Shown: positions 1-8,007 of the stretch, one piece after another
Position numbering within the stretch: the stretch's first letter is position 1
Layout of the letters: the number at the start of each line of letters is the position of its first letter
NCBI GenBank assembly: GCA_002329325.1
Contig: DCTX01000010.1
Coordinates: 12,998 to 41,661, forward strand
DNA length: 28,664 bases
Direction of reading: 5' to 3'
Origin: Anaerolineales bacterium UBA1429
GTDB taxonomy: Bacteria; Chloroflexota; Anaerolineae; UBA1429
Notes under the pieces: model-generated
What the model saw: only the letters and a program-made list of their open reading frames with translations
Told to the model about the DNA's origin: nothing
Database searches by the model: none
Position numbers and translations under genes: made by a program

Positions 1-231
1 GCGCCCCAGCCCCCGCCGCAAGCGCCAGCCCCTGAGCCCGAGATCGTGCGCGACCTCAGCCCCAACGCAGAGCCGATCGAGATCTCGGTGGGGGTGATGA
101 TGGGCGCCGAAGCGGAGGCTGAGGCTCTGGAACTGGGCGGCCCGGTGCTGATGGAAGATCCGTTTGCCCAAGAGGCCCCCGCCAAGGAGGAGGGCGGGGA
201 TCCCGCCAAGGATGCCGGGGAGGAAGTGTGA
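1..231 (+). CDS. C-terminal end of a probable Tat translocase subunit (TatA/TatB-like), partial
   Basis: The frame is open from the first base of the window to a TGA at 229-231, so this is the 3' end of a gene that begins upstream; the internal GTG at 46 need not be its start. The visible 76 residues are a Pro-, Ala- and Glu-rich, low-complexity, acidic tail without hydrophobic segments. TatA and TatB proteins end in charged, disordered tails after a short membrane helix and amphipathic helix, and their genes commonly precede tatC. Here the stop codon overlaps the tatC start (TGATG), implying translational coupling. The assignment therefore rests on position and composition, not on a recognised domain; the diagnostic N-terminus lies outside the window. 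It could instead be another acidic protein co-transcribed with tatC. Confidence 0.55.
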   Translation, partial: APQPPPQAPAPEPEIVRDLSPNAEPIEISVGVMMGAEAEAEALELGGPVLMEDPFAQEAPAKEEGGDPAKDAGEEV

Positions 232-965
232 TGCACGTGGATCAGGAACTCACCCTTGTCGAGCACCTATTGGAGCTGCGCAGCCGCCTCGTCAAGGCCA
301 TGTTGGCGCTGGTCGTCGGCACGGCCCTTAGCTGGGTGATTGCGGAGCCGGTGTTGCGCTTGATCATCCAGCCTTTGGGGGGCACCCCCCAGGCGATCCG
401 CCCGACCGAGAACATCATGGTGTACTTCAAGGTGATGCTCATTCTGGGCGTTACCATCGCCATGCCCGTCATCGTCTATCAGTTCATTCGTTTCCTGCTG
501 CCCGCTCTGCTGCCCCACGAGAAAAAGTACCTGAATTTCCTCATCCCCGGGGCCACGCTCTGCTTTGCCTCAGGCGTCGCCTTTGCCGCGCTGGTCATGC
601 TCCCGGGCATGGTGACCTTTATGCAGAGCTTTTTGGCCGATATCGTCGAGAACCGCTGGACCATCGAAAGCTATGTCAGCTTTGTCACCTTTGTCATGTT
701 CTGGATGGGGATTCTGTTCCAGATGCCACTGGTGATCTTTTTCCTGGCCAAGCTGGGCGTGGTGACGCCCAGGCAGCTCGGCCAGGCGCGGCGGTGGGCC
801 ATCATGGCCAGCGCCGTGGTCGCGGCCGTCGTTACGCCCAGCCACGACCCGATCAACATGCTGCTCCTGATGGTGCCGCTGGTGGTGCTCTATGAGTTGG
901 GCGTGTTCCTGGCGCGGTTCGCCCAGACGCGCGAGCAAAAGGAAGCGGAGCTGGCCGGCTTGTAG
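231..965 (+). CDS. tatC: Sec-independent protein translocase TatC
   Basis: TatC is the multi-spanning core of the twin-arginine translocase, which binds twin-arginine signal peptides and exports folded proteins across the cytoplasmic membrane. The protein (244 residues) starts with the typical TLVEHLLELRSRLV segment, in which the conserved Glu and Arg/Leu pattern marks the cytoplasmic N-terminus of TatC. About six hydrophobic segments follow, including the FLLPALLPHEKKYL loop and the VVAAVVTPSHDPINMLLLMVPLVVLYELG region, equivalent to the canonical TPPD-x-x-SQ stretch, here TPSHDP. Length is normal for the family. ATG 231 is preferred over GTG 228 because it overlaps the upstream stop as TGATG. 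The gene ends just before a hairpin shared with the convergent bcp gene. Confidence 0.95.
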   Translation: MHVDQELTLVEHLLELRSRLVKAMLALVVGTALSWVIAEPVLRLIIQPLGGTPQAIRPTENIMVYFKVMLILGVTIAMPVIVYQFIRFLLPALLPHEKKYLNFLIPGATLCFASGVAFAALVMLPGMVTFMQSFLADIVENRWTIESYVSFVTFVMFWMGILFQMPLVIFFLAKLGVVTPRQLGQARRWAIMASAVVAAVVTPSHDPINMLLLMVPLVVLYELGVFLARFAQTREQKEAELAGL

Positions 966-991
966 GCAGGCCGGCGGAAACGAGAAACCGA

Positions 992-1025
992 ACGCGCGGG
1001 CATCCCTATGGGGACGCCCGCGCGT
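992..1025. terminator. Bidirectional hairpin terminator between tatC and bcp
   Basis: Arms at 992-1001 and 1016-1025 are perfect inverted repeats (ACGCGCGGGC and its complement). The helix continues after one mismatch with 1003-1006 pairing to 1011-1014 around a four-base loop. It lies midway between two convergent stop codons. There is no long T run on either side, so Rho-independent strength is uncertain. Confidence 0.65.
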
Positions 1026-1048
1026 CTTGATTGCGGCCCTCGCGCCGA

Positions 1049-1501
1049 CTAGAGGTAGGCCAGCACCTCCTGGGCGTGGCCCTCGGGCTTGACGCTGGCG
1101 AATACCTTGACGATGCGCCCCTCTTCGTCGATCACAAAGGTCGAGCGCACAATGCCCTCCGTGGTCTTGCCACAACGCACCTTGGTTGCCCAGGCCCCAT
1201 ACTGGGCGGCCACGACGTGGTCGGGGTCACTCAACAGGTAAAAGGGCAGGGCAAACTTGGCGCGAAAAGAGCCATGGGACGCGACCGAATCGGGGCTGAT
1301 GCCCACCACCACAGCGCCCTTCATGGCGATCAGGGCGTGGTCATCGCGAAAGCTGCAGGCTTCCTTGGTGCAGCCAGGCGTGTTGTCCTTGGGGTAAAAG
1401 TAGAGCACGACCTTCTTGCCGCGCAGGTCGGATAGGGTGACGGGTTCGCCTTGATCGGATTCCAGCGTGAAATCTGGGGCCAGTTCGTTTTCTTGTAGCA
1501 T
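1049..1501 (-). CDS. bcp: Thioredoxin-dependent peroxiredoxin, Bcp/PrxQ type
   Basis: Bcp-type peroxiredoxins are cytoplasmic enzymes that reduce hydrogen peroxide and alkyl hydroperoxides with electrons from thioredoxin. The 150-residue protein has the full-length thioredoxin-like peroxiredoxin fold: LAPDFTL near the N-terminus, VVLYFYPKDNTPGCTKEACSFRD in the middle, and GIVRSTFVIDEEGRI near the C-terminus. Cys44 in TPGCT is the peroxidatic cysteine, and Cys49, five residues later, is the resolving cysteine typical of atypical 2-Cys PrxQ enzymes. The AAGGAGG site six bases before the ATG at 1501 supports this start. The gene is monocistronic, with its own near-consensus promoter and a hairpin after the stop codon. 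It converges with tatC and is divergent from the membrane protease gene at 1653. Confidence 0.95.
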   Translation of the reverse strand: MLQENELAPDFTLESDQGEPVTLSDLRGKKVVLYFYPKDNTPGCTKEACSFRDDHALIAMKGAVVVGISPDSVASHGSFRAKFALPFYLLSDPDHVVAAQYGAWATKVRCGKTTEGIVRSTFVIDEEGRIVKVFASVKPEGHAQEVLAYL

Positions 1502-1527
1502 CAGGGGCCTCCTTATGACCTAGCCCT

Positions 1528-1556
1528 ATAGTACAAAAAGACACTTTTTTTGTCAA
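1528..1556 (-). promoter_or_regulatory. Sigma-70-type promoter of bcp, with internal palindrome
   Basis: Read on the minus strand there is TTGACA (1556-1551), a 17-base spacer and TACTAT (1533-1528), followed by an AAGGAGG ribosome site and the bcp ATG. The spacer is strikingly A/T rich and contains the inverted repeat ACAAAAA (1533-1539) / TTTTTGT (1547-1553), which could be an operator for a dimeric regulator. Confidence 0.8.
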
Positions 1557-1586
1557 GATACTGGGAAAAATCCCTTGCCTGGGCGA

Positions 1587-1615
1587 TTGGCAGCCGGGAA
1601 CAGGTCGCCTAGAAT
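1587..1615 (+). promoter_or_regulatory. Sigma-70-type promoter of the M50 protease gene
   Basis: TTGGCA at 1587-1592, a 17-base spacer and TAGAAT at 1610-1615 lie 37 bases before the protease start codon. The site is divergent from the bcp promoter. Spacing is ideal; four of six bases at -35 and five of six at -10 match consensus. Confidence 0.7.
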
Positions 1616-1652
1616 ACAGATGCTGTAGGTTCGCGCAAGGAGCTACTCTGGC

Positions 1653-2765
1653 ATGCGAGTCAAGCCGCTCAAGCTGGGGCGCCTGGCGGGCATCCCCCTC
1701 TACGTGGATCCCTCCTGGCTGCTGGTGTTTGCGGGCATGACCTGGATCCTCGCCGATGCCTATTTGCCGGGCGCCATGAGCGCCGAACGGGCGACATACT
1801 GGGTGTTGGGCGGCGTGACCACGCTGGTCTTCTTTGCGGCGGTTCTGCTGCACGAGCTGGGCCATGCCCTGGTCGCCCGCGCCCGAGGCGCCCAGGTGCG
1901 CCAGATCACCCTGCTCCTCTTTGGCGGGTTGGCCGAGGTGACTACCGAGCCCCGCCGCGCGCGCGAGGAGCTGGCCTCGGCCCTGGCGGGCCCCGCGGCG
2001 ACCCTGGCGATCGGCCTGCTCTTTGGGCAGGTGTACGCTCTCACGCGCTCGGTCTTGCCTTTCGTGGCGGCCCCGGCCCGCTTTCTGCAGATCGCGAATA
2101 TCGGGCTGGGGCTCTTTAACCTGTTGCCGGGCCTGCCTCTGGACGGCGGGCGCATCCTGAGGGCCGCCCTCTGGGCGTTGGATCGCGACGCCAACGGGGC
2201 GACGCGGCGCGCCGCCCGCGCGGGTCAATGGGTGGGCATGCTGATCATGAGCCTGGGCGTGCTGCTGGCCGTGCGAGAGGATCTGAATGCCGGTATTCTG
2301 GTCACCCTGGTGGGCCTCTCCCTGTATCAATCGGCGAGGGCCGCCTATCAGCGGGCCGGGGTGCAGGGCGCGCTGCAAGGCTACACCGTGGCCGACCTCA
2401 TGCAGGACCATTCCGCCATGCTGGACCCGTACCTCACCCTGGATCGCCTGCCCGTGGAGATGCTCATGGGCGACTCGTCTCGCTACCTGGTGGGGAACGG
2501 AGAACAGGTGTTGGGGCTGGTGAGCCTGCGCCATCTGCGGCAGGTGCCCCGGGCGAGCTGGGCGCGCACCAGCCTGATGGATACCCTCAGCCCCTGGGAT
2601 GAGATCGAGCCGGTGGCGCCCGAGATGCCGCTGGACCAGGCCCTGCAGCACATGGCGGGCAACGACATGGCCCAACTGCCGGTGATGGCAGATGGTGTGT
2701 TGCAGGGCATTCTGAGCCGAAGGCGCATCATCGCCCTGGTCCAGATGCGCGGCGAGGCCGGATAG
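1653..2765 (+). CDS. M50 family site-2-protease-like zinc metalloprotease with C-terminal CBS region
   Basis: Site-2 proteases cut membrane-embedded substrates such as anti-sigma factors. Of 370 residues, the first ~220 are a hydrophobic core: the zinc-binding HELGH lies at 67-71 in a membrane segment, a GPAATLAIG stretch follows near 113-121, and the second active-site motif N156-LLPGLPLDGGR-167 supplies the third metal ligand Asp164. The SWLLVF segment near residue 21 is typical of the short SpoIVFB/Rip3 class without a PDZ domain. Residues ~235-366 resemble a pair of CBS modules (YTVADLMQDHSAMLDP..., then a second copy ending LPVMADGVLQGILSRRRII), which in this class bind nucleotides and regulate the protease. 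AAGGAG lies 10 bases before the ATG. The substrate is unknown and there is no sigma/anti-sigma gene nearby. Confidence 0.9.
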   Translation: MRVKPLKLGRLAGIPLYVDPSWLLVFAGMTWILADAYLPGAMSAERATYWVLGGVTTLVFFAAVLLHELGHALVARARGAQVRQITLLLFGGLAEVTTEPRRAREELASALAGPAATLAIGLLFGQVYALTRSVLPFVAAPARFLQIANIGLGLFNLLPGLPLDGGRILRAALWALDRDANGATRRAARAGQWVGMLIMSLGVLLAVREDLNAGILVTLVGLSLYQSARAAYQRAGVQGALQGYTVADLMQDHSAMLDPYLTLDRLPVEMLMGDSSRYLVGNGEQVLGLVSLRHLRQVPRASWARTSLMDTLSPWDEIEPVAPEMPLDQALQHMAGNDMAQLPVMADGVLQGILSRRRIIALVQMRGEAG

Positions 2766-2845
2766 GGCGCGGCGGGCACAGGCGCCCCGGGGCCGGCGAG
2801 CCGCGGCGCAGGCGCTCCCAGGCATCTCTCACAATGTCGCTTCAG

Positions 2846-2864
2846 GGGGCCCATCGTGGGCCCC
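2846..2864. other. GC-rich inverted repeat upstream of the sulfatase gene
   Basis: GGGGCCCA (2846-2853) and TGGGCCCC (2857-2864) form a perfect 8-bp hairpin with a 3-base loop, 31 bases before the sulfatase start. It could end transcription from the protease gene or shape the sulfatase leader. No T run follows and I found no convincing promoter between 2766 and 2895. Confidence 0.4.
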
Positions 2865-2895
2865 TATGCTGTCATTCTGGCCGTGGAGGAATACG

Positions 2896-4401
<1,506 letters not shown>

Positions 4402-4450
4402 GGGCGAGATCCCTCAGCGCCACGGGTGGCGCGTGTAGCAGAGCGCGAAT

Positions 4451-4486
4451 GCGCCGCCTCTCCCGCAGGCGCGGGAGAGGCGGCGC
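4451..4486. terminator. Bidirectional hairpin between sulfatase and beta-mannosidase genes
   Basis: A perfect 16-bp inverted repeat (arms 4451-4466 and 4471-4486, AGGC loop) lies between convergent stop codons at 4401 and 4507. It is extremely GC rich and lacks a T run on either strand, so it is a strong structure of probable, not proven, terminator function. Confidence 0.65.
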
Positions 4487-4506
4487 ACCGTGAGGGCGTC
4501 CCGGCG

Positions 4507-7038
4507 CTAGCGGAAGTGCCGGTTGCCCGTCTCCACGACGGCGGGCAGATCGCGCCCCTCTGGCCAGCTGATGCTCCACGGGATGCCCGGCAACAGGTCG
4601 AACATGTCGTCGGCGATGCCGCTCTCGCCCACGGGGTCAAGGCAGACCGCCCAAACAAAGACGTCGCTCTCGAACACGGCCCGGTCGCCCTGGCGCGTCA
4701 CGTGGATCTCGGGCTGGGCCCAGGCGATCTCCTTGTACGGGGCCATGAGCAGCCGGTTCTGGCGCACGCAGCGCCCATCCTTCCACAGGGTGGCGTAGGC
4801 CGCAGCCTGCCGGTAGCCCAGGGCCTCCCACTCGGCCAGGGGCAGGGTGGCCAGCAGCGTGCTGGCGTTGGGCGCCAGGGCAACCTGGCGCGACTCGCGG
4901 CGGGCGGCGCCGCCATCGAAGCGCGCCCAGCCAAAGACAGCCTCCCCGTCCCAGGGCGCCAAGGTGTCGTTCACGCCATAGATGCCCACCACGTCGCCAT
5001 CCAGGGCAGGGATGATCTGGATCGCGTCAAAGGCGCGCCGCACCGGATGGTAGGCCAGCTTGCGCCGCAGGTAATAGTCCACGATGGTCCACCCGTGGGT
5101 GACGGGCCAGGAGTCGTTGTACATCCAAAAGATGGCGGAAGAGGTGCTGAACATGCGCCGCCGGAAGTTGTTGGCGTACTCCACCAGCGCCTCGGCCTGC
5201 AGCGCGCCGCTGAGGTAGGCATAGTCGCGCAGCGAGAGGGCGGCGGGGTCCAGGCCGAACCAGGTGCGGAACCACTGCTCGTGGATGGCCTTGCGCCCCG
5301 GAGCGTCGGCGGCCTGCGGGTTGGGCCCCGAGGCCAGTTCGTTGTCGTGATACTCCCACGAAGGCGAGAGGTAGTAACGCTCGTCGGCGGGCAGGAACTG
5401 CTCCAGGGTGGCGATGGAGGAGGCCCCCAGCGCGCCGCCCTCATTGGGGAAGCGGCTCACGTCGCCGCGGTAAGCGTGGAAATTCTCGTGGCTCTCGCCC
5501 AAGGATACATGCCAGGGGTGCTGGTCGCCCACGGTGGGATCGTTGGGGTAGAGGCTATCGGGCGAGTAGGGCGAGCTGGGCCAATAGGGCCGCGAGGGGT
5601 CCTCGCGGCGCACGATCCGCGGGATCTCCATGTGATACAGGGCGTAATCGGGGTGGGCGCGCACCGTGTCGTACATCCAATCCCAGGCGCCCCACTCGAT
5701 CTCGTTGTTGCCGCACCACACCGCCAGGCTGGGGTGGGGCGAGAGCTCGCGGGTCACGTGGGTGATCTCGTCGCGCACGTTGCGCAGGAACGCGGGGTCG
5801 CCCGAGGGATACTGGGAACAGGCAAAGATGAAATCGTGCCAAACCAGGATGCCCGCCTCGTCGCACAGGTCCAGCAGGTCGTGATCCACATAGCGGCCGC
5901 CGCCCCAGACGCGCAGGGTGTTGCAGTTGGCCTGCACCGCCTCATCTATCAGGCTGCGGTAGCGCTCCTTGTCCACGGCAGCCATGAGCATGTCGGCGGG
6001 CACCCAGTTGCCGCCCTTGGCAAAGATCGGCTGGCCGTTGACCACCAGGATAAAGTGCTCGCCGCCCTCGGGGTGGGGCGAGCGATCGATGGCGATGGAG
6101 CGGATGCCGGTGCGGCGCTGGCGGCTATCCACCGTCACGCCGCCCACCTGGAGCTGGCAGGCCACATCGTAGAGGGGCTGGTCGCCATGGGGTACGGGCC
6201 ACCAGAGGGCGGGCTCGCGGATCTCGATGGCCAGGCTCTGGGTGGAGGCGCCGGGCGGCAGCGTGACGCTGGCCTGGGCCGACGCGCTGCCCGGCCCGGA
6301 GACCTGTACGGCGATGGCGGCCTCCAGGGGCGTAGCCTGCACGTTCTCGGCGTGCACGCGCACGTGCAGGGTGGCCCGGCTGTGGTCCTCGGCCAGCTCG
6401 GGGTAGAGGGTGACCTGGTCGATCCGCGCCGTGTCGGCCCACTCGAGGGCCACAGGCCCCGAGATGCCCACGTTCACCAGGCGCGGGTTCCAGTCCCAAC
6501 CGAACTGGAACTGGGGCTTGCGCAGCCACATGCGCTTGTGCAGCAGGCTATCGGGATGGCGCGGATCATAGTCGCTCGCGGTGCGTTCTGCCGCCGCGTA
6601 CAGGCCCGCCTCGATGGCGACGCTGAGCTGGTTCTCACCCTCTTGCAGATGGTCGGTGACGTCAATGCGGCAGGGCGTGAAGGCGTTCTCGTGGGTGCCG
6701 ACGAGCTCGCCGTTGAGGCCGATGCCCGCGATCAGATCCAGCTCGGCGAACACCAGCCAGACCCGCTTGGCGGCCAGGGCCTCGGGCGGCGCGGTGAACG
6801 TCCGGCGGTAGATCCAGATCTGCTCCTCAACCCAGCGGGCCGCCAGGGCGTTGGTGCCCACCCGGGGGTCCTGGAGGCGCCCCAGGCGCATCAGGTCCAG
6901 ATGCACCTCGCCCGGCACCTGGGCATCGAAGAAGGGCCGCTCGTCCACATCGGGCACGCAGTAGGTCTCTATCTCGCCGCGCCGCCCGTCGGTGCCCTTG
7001 CACTTCCACGTTCCATCCAGGCTCATCCTGCCGACCAT
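4507..7038 (-). CDS. Glycoside hydrolase family 2 beta-mannosidase-like enzyme
   Basis: Beta-mannosidases remove terminal beta-linked mannose from oligosaccharides or glycans with retention of configuration. The 843-residue protein has the usual GH2 order: an N-terminal sugar-binding beta domain (SLDGTWKC..., VPGEVHLDLMRLG, FGWDWNPRLVNVGISGPV), immunoglobulin-like domains, and a TIM barrel with ILVWHDFIFACSQYP. The proposed acid/base is Glu446 in GNNE and the proposed nucleophile is Glu533 in RFPNEGG, 87 residues later, matching family spacing. The FGWDWNPR, HDFIFAC and GNNEIEWG sequences fit beta-mannosidase better than beta-galactosidase. The ATG at 7038 is preceded by AAAGGAG nine bases upstream; the longer open frame beyond it overlaps the divergent gene and is rejected. 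No signal peptide is visible, so the substrate is probably imported. It shares a divergent control region with the isomerase-manA operon. Confidence 0.92.
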   Translation of the reverse strand: MVGRMSLDGTWKCKGTDGRRGEIETYCVPDVDERPFFDAQVPGEVHLDLMRLGRLQDPRVGTNALAARWVEEQIWIYRRTFTAPPEALAAKRVWLVFAELDLIAGIGLNGELVGTHENAFTPCRIDVTDHLQEGENQLSVAIEAGLYAAAERTASDYDPRHPDSLLHKRMWLRKPQFQFGWDWNPRLVNVGISGPVALEWADTARIDQVTLYPELAEDHSRATLHVRVHAENVQATPLEAAIAVQVSGPGSASAQASVTLPPGASTQSLAIEIREPALWWPVPHGDQPLYDVACQLQVGGVTVDSRQRRTGIRSIAIDRSPHPEGGEHFILVVNGQPIFAKGGNWVPADMLMAAVDKERYRSLIDEAVQANCNTLRVWGGGRYVDHDLLDLCDEAGILVWHDFIFACSQYPSGDPAFLRNVRDEITHVTRELSPHPSLAVWCGNNEIEWGAWDWMYDTVRAHPDYALYHMEIPRIVRREDPSRPYWPSSPYSPDSLYPNDPTVGDQHPWHVSLGESHENFHAYRGDVSRFPNEGGALGASSIATLEQFLPADERYYLSPSWEYHDNELASGPNPQAADAPGRKAIHEQWFRTWFGLDPAALSLRDYAYLSGALQAEALVEYANNFRRRMFSTSSAIFWMYNDSWPVTHGWTIVDYYLRRKLAYHPVRRAFDAIQIIPALDGDVVGIYGVNDTLAPWDGEAVFGWARFDGGAARRESRQVALAPNASTLLATLPLAEWEALGYRQAAAYATLWKDGRCVRQNRLLMAPYKEIAWAQPEIHVTRQGDRAVFESDVFVWAVCLDPVGESGIADDMFDLLPGIPWSISWPEGRDLPAVVETGNRHFR

Positions 7039-7084
7039 GCTCTCACGCTCCTTTCCCGCCAAATACCCACGTATCGTCGGGCAG

Positions 7085-7113
7085 ATTATGGCTGCCGGCG
7101 CCGAGGGCGTCAA
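7085..7113 (-). promoter_or_regulatory. Promoter of the beta-mannosidase gene
   Basis: On the minus strand TTGACG (7113-7108), 17-base spacer and CATAAT (7090-7085) lie 47 bases before the ATG. It is divergent from the isomerase promoter 40 bases away, so a single regulator could control both directions. Confidence 0.7.
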
Positions 7114-7152
7114 CCGGGGGATGGCGCCTCGCCCGTTGCACGGCACGAGCGC

Positions 7153-7181
7153 TTGCGCGGGGCCGCTGCCGCGCCTAGAAT
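7153..7181 (+). promoter_or_regulatory. Promoter of the isomerase-manA operon
   Basis: TTGCGC (7153-7158), 17-base spacer and TAGAAT (7176-7181) lie 31 bases before the GTG start. The -10 hexamer is identical to that of the M50 protease promoter. Confidence 0.6.
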
Positions 7182-7212
7182 GCGCCCATGTTGCCTGCTG
7201 CAAGGAGGAAAC

Positions 7213-8004
7213 GTGATCAAGCTCATGGGACGCACGCAGCCGTTGGAGCGCTACCCGGCGCTGGAGGCGCTGGAGGCGCTGGAGGTGATCAAACGCCTGG
7301 GTTTCGACGGCGTCGAGGTGTGCCTGGAGACGGCCGAGATGGCGCCCGACGGCCTGACCGACGCCAAGATCGCCGCCGTGCGCGAGCGCATCGCGGCCCT
7401 GGGGCTGGCGCCTCACTCGGTGGGGTATCACAAGGACTATATCTATGATGATCGCGAGTTGGCCCGCACCTGCCGCGCCATCGAGCTGACGCCCGCCTTT
7501 GGCGCCGAGCTGTTCATCTACTCCGGCACGCCCAAGCGCACGGGCGACGCCGCCGAGTGGGAGCGCATGTTGGCCCGCACCGCCGAGCTGCTCAACCTGG
7601 CGGAGAAGCATGGGGTGACCCTGGCTCAGGAGTTCGAGCCGGGGTTCATCGTGGGCTCGACGGAGGAGCTGCTGCGCTTCTTCGAGGCCCTGCCCTCGCC
7701 GCGCATGGCCGCCAACCTGGACCTGGGCCACCTGTTCTTGTGCGACCCCGATCCCATCGCCTCCATCCGGGCCATTGGGGCCAAGGCGGTGCACGGCCAC
7801 GTGGAGAACATGGCCGCGGGCGTGCATGATCACCTGCTGCCCAGCGAGGGCGACATGGACCTGGGCCAGTACATGGAGGCGCTACAGGCCATCGGCTTTG
7901 ATGGCGGCCTGGCGCTGGACCTCTACAAGCACGATTACGAGTCGGTGGCGCCCGGCGAGATCGCCTATCTCCGCAAGCTGATTGCCGCCGCTGAGGAGCG
8001 CTGA
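7213..8004 (+). CDS. Sugar phosphate isomerase/epimerase-like TIM-barrel protein
   Basis: This is a xylose-isomerase-like TIM barrel (AP endonuclease 2 fold) of 263 residues, a family of metal-dependent sugar isomerases, epimerases and dehydratases. Barrel motifs visible are VIKRLGFDGVEVC (25-37), LAQEFEPGFIVGS (138-149), MAANLDLGHLF (165-175), VHGHVENMA (193-201) and GGLALDLY (231-238). Likely metal ligands are Glu140 or Glu142, Asp170/His173, His196 and Asp236. The GTG at 7213 is preceded by AGGAGG four bases upstream; the much longer open frame upstream is antisense to the mannosidase gene and has no start signal. The exact substrate is unknown. Three bases separate it from manA, so the two are co-transcribed, which suggests a role in channeling a sugar released by the neighbouring glycosidase. 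An in-frame three-unit repeat (ALEALEALE) sits at residues 16-24. Confidence 0.88.
   Translation: MIKLMGRTQPLERYPALEALEALEVIKRLGFDGVEVCLETAEMAPDGLTDAKIAAVRERIAALGLAPHSVGYHKDYIYDDRELARTCRAIELTPAFGAELFIYSGTPKRTGDAAEWERMLARTAELLNLAEKHGVTLAQEFEPGFIVGSTEELLRFFEALPSPRMAANLDLGHLFLCDPDPIASIRAIGAKAVHGHVENMAAGVHDHLLPSEGDMDLGQYMEALQAIGFDGGLALDLYKHDYESVAPGEIAYLRKLIAAAEER
7258..7284 (+). repeat. Three tandem copies of a 9-bp unit within the isomerase gene
   Basis: The unit GCGCTGGAG occurs three times without interruption and encodes Ala-Leu-Glu three times at the start of the first barrel helix. It keeps the reading frame. Confidence 0.85.
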
Positions 8005-8007
8005 CCC

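Noticed and set aside
1341..2825. 494-codon minus-strand frame spanning the M50 protease gene
   Set aside because: Its translation is Gln/His/Arg-rich without motifs; it runs through the promoter region and part of bcp in another frame. It is a shadow of GC-rich coding DNA.
2841..2870. TTCAGG / TATGCT as a promoter of the sulfatase gene
   Set aside because: The hexamers match consensus poorly and the 18-base spacer is almost filled by a GC hairpin, so I do not call it. Sulfatase expression may depend on read-through from the upstream gene.
4417..4432. Short inverted repeat GCGCCAC/GTGGCGC after the sulfatase gene
   Set aside because: The arms leave a two-base loop, so only about six pairs can form. 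The much stronger hairpin at 4451-4486 is the better terminator candidate.
4426..7212. Very long plus-strand open frame (over 900 codons) joined to the isomerase gene
   Set aside because: It is antisense to the beta-mannosidase gene, has low-complexity Gly/Val/Ala/His-rich translation with no known motifs, and arises from high GC at third positions. The real isomerase start is GTG 7213 with an AGGAGG site.
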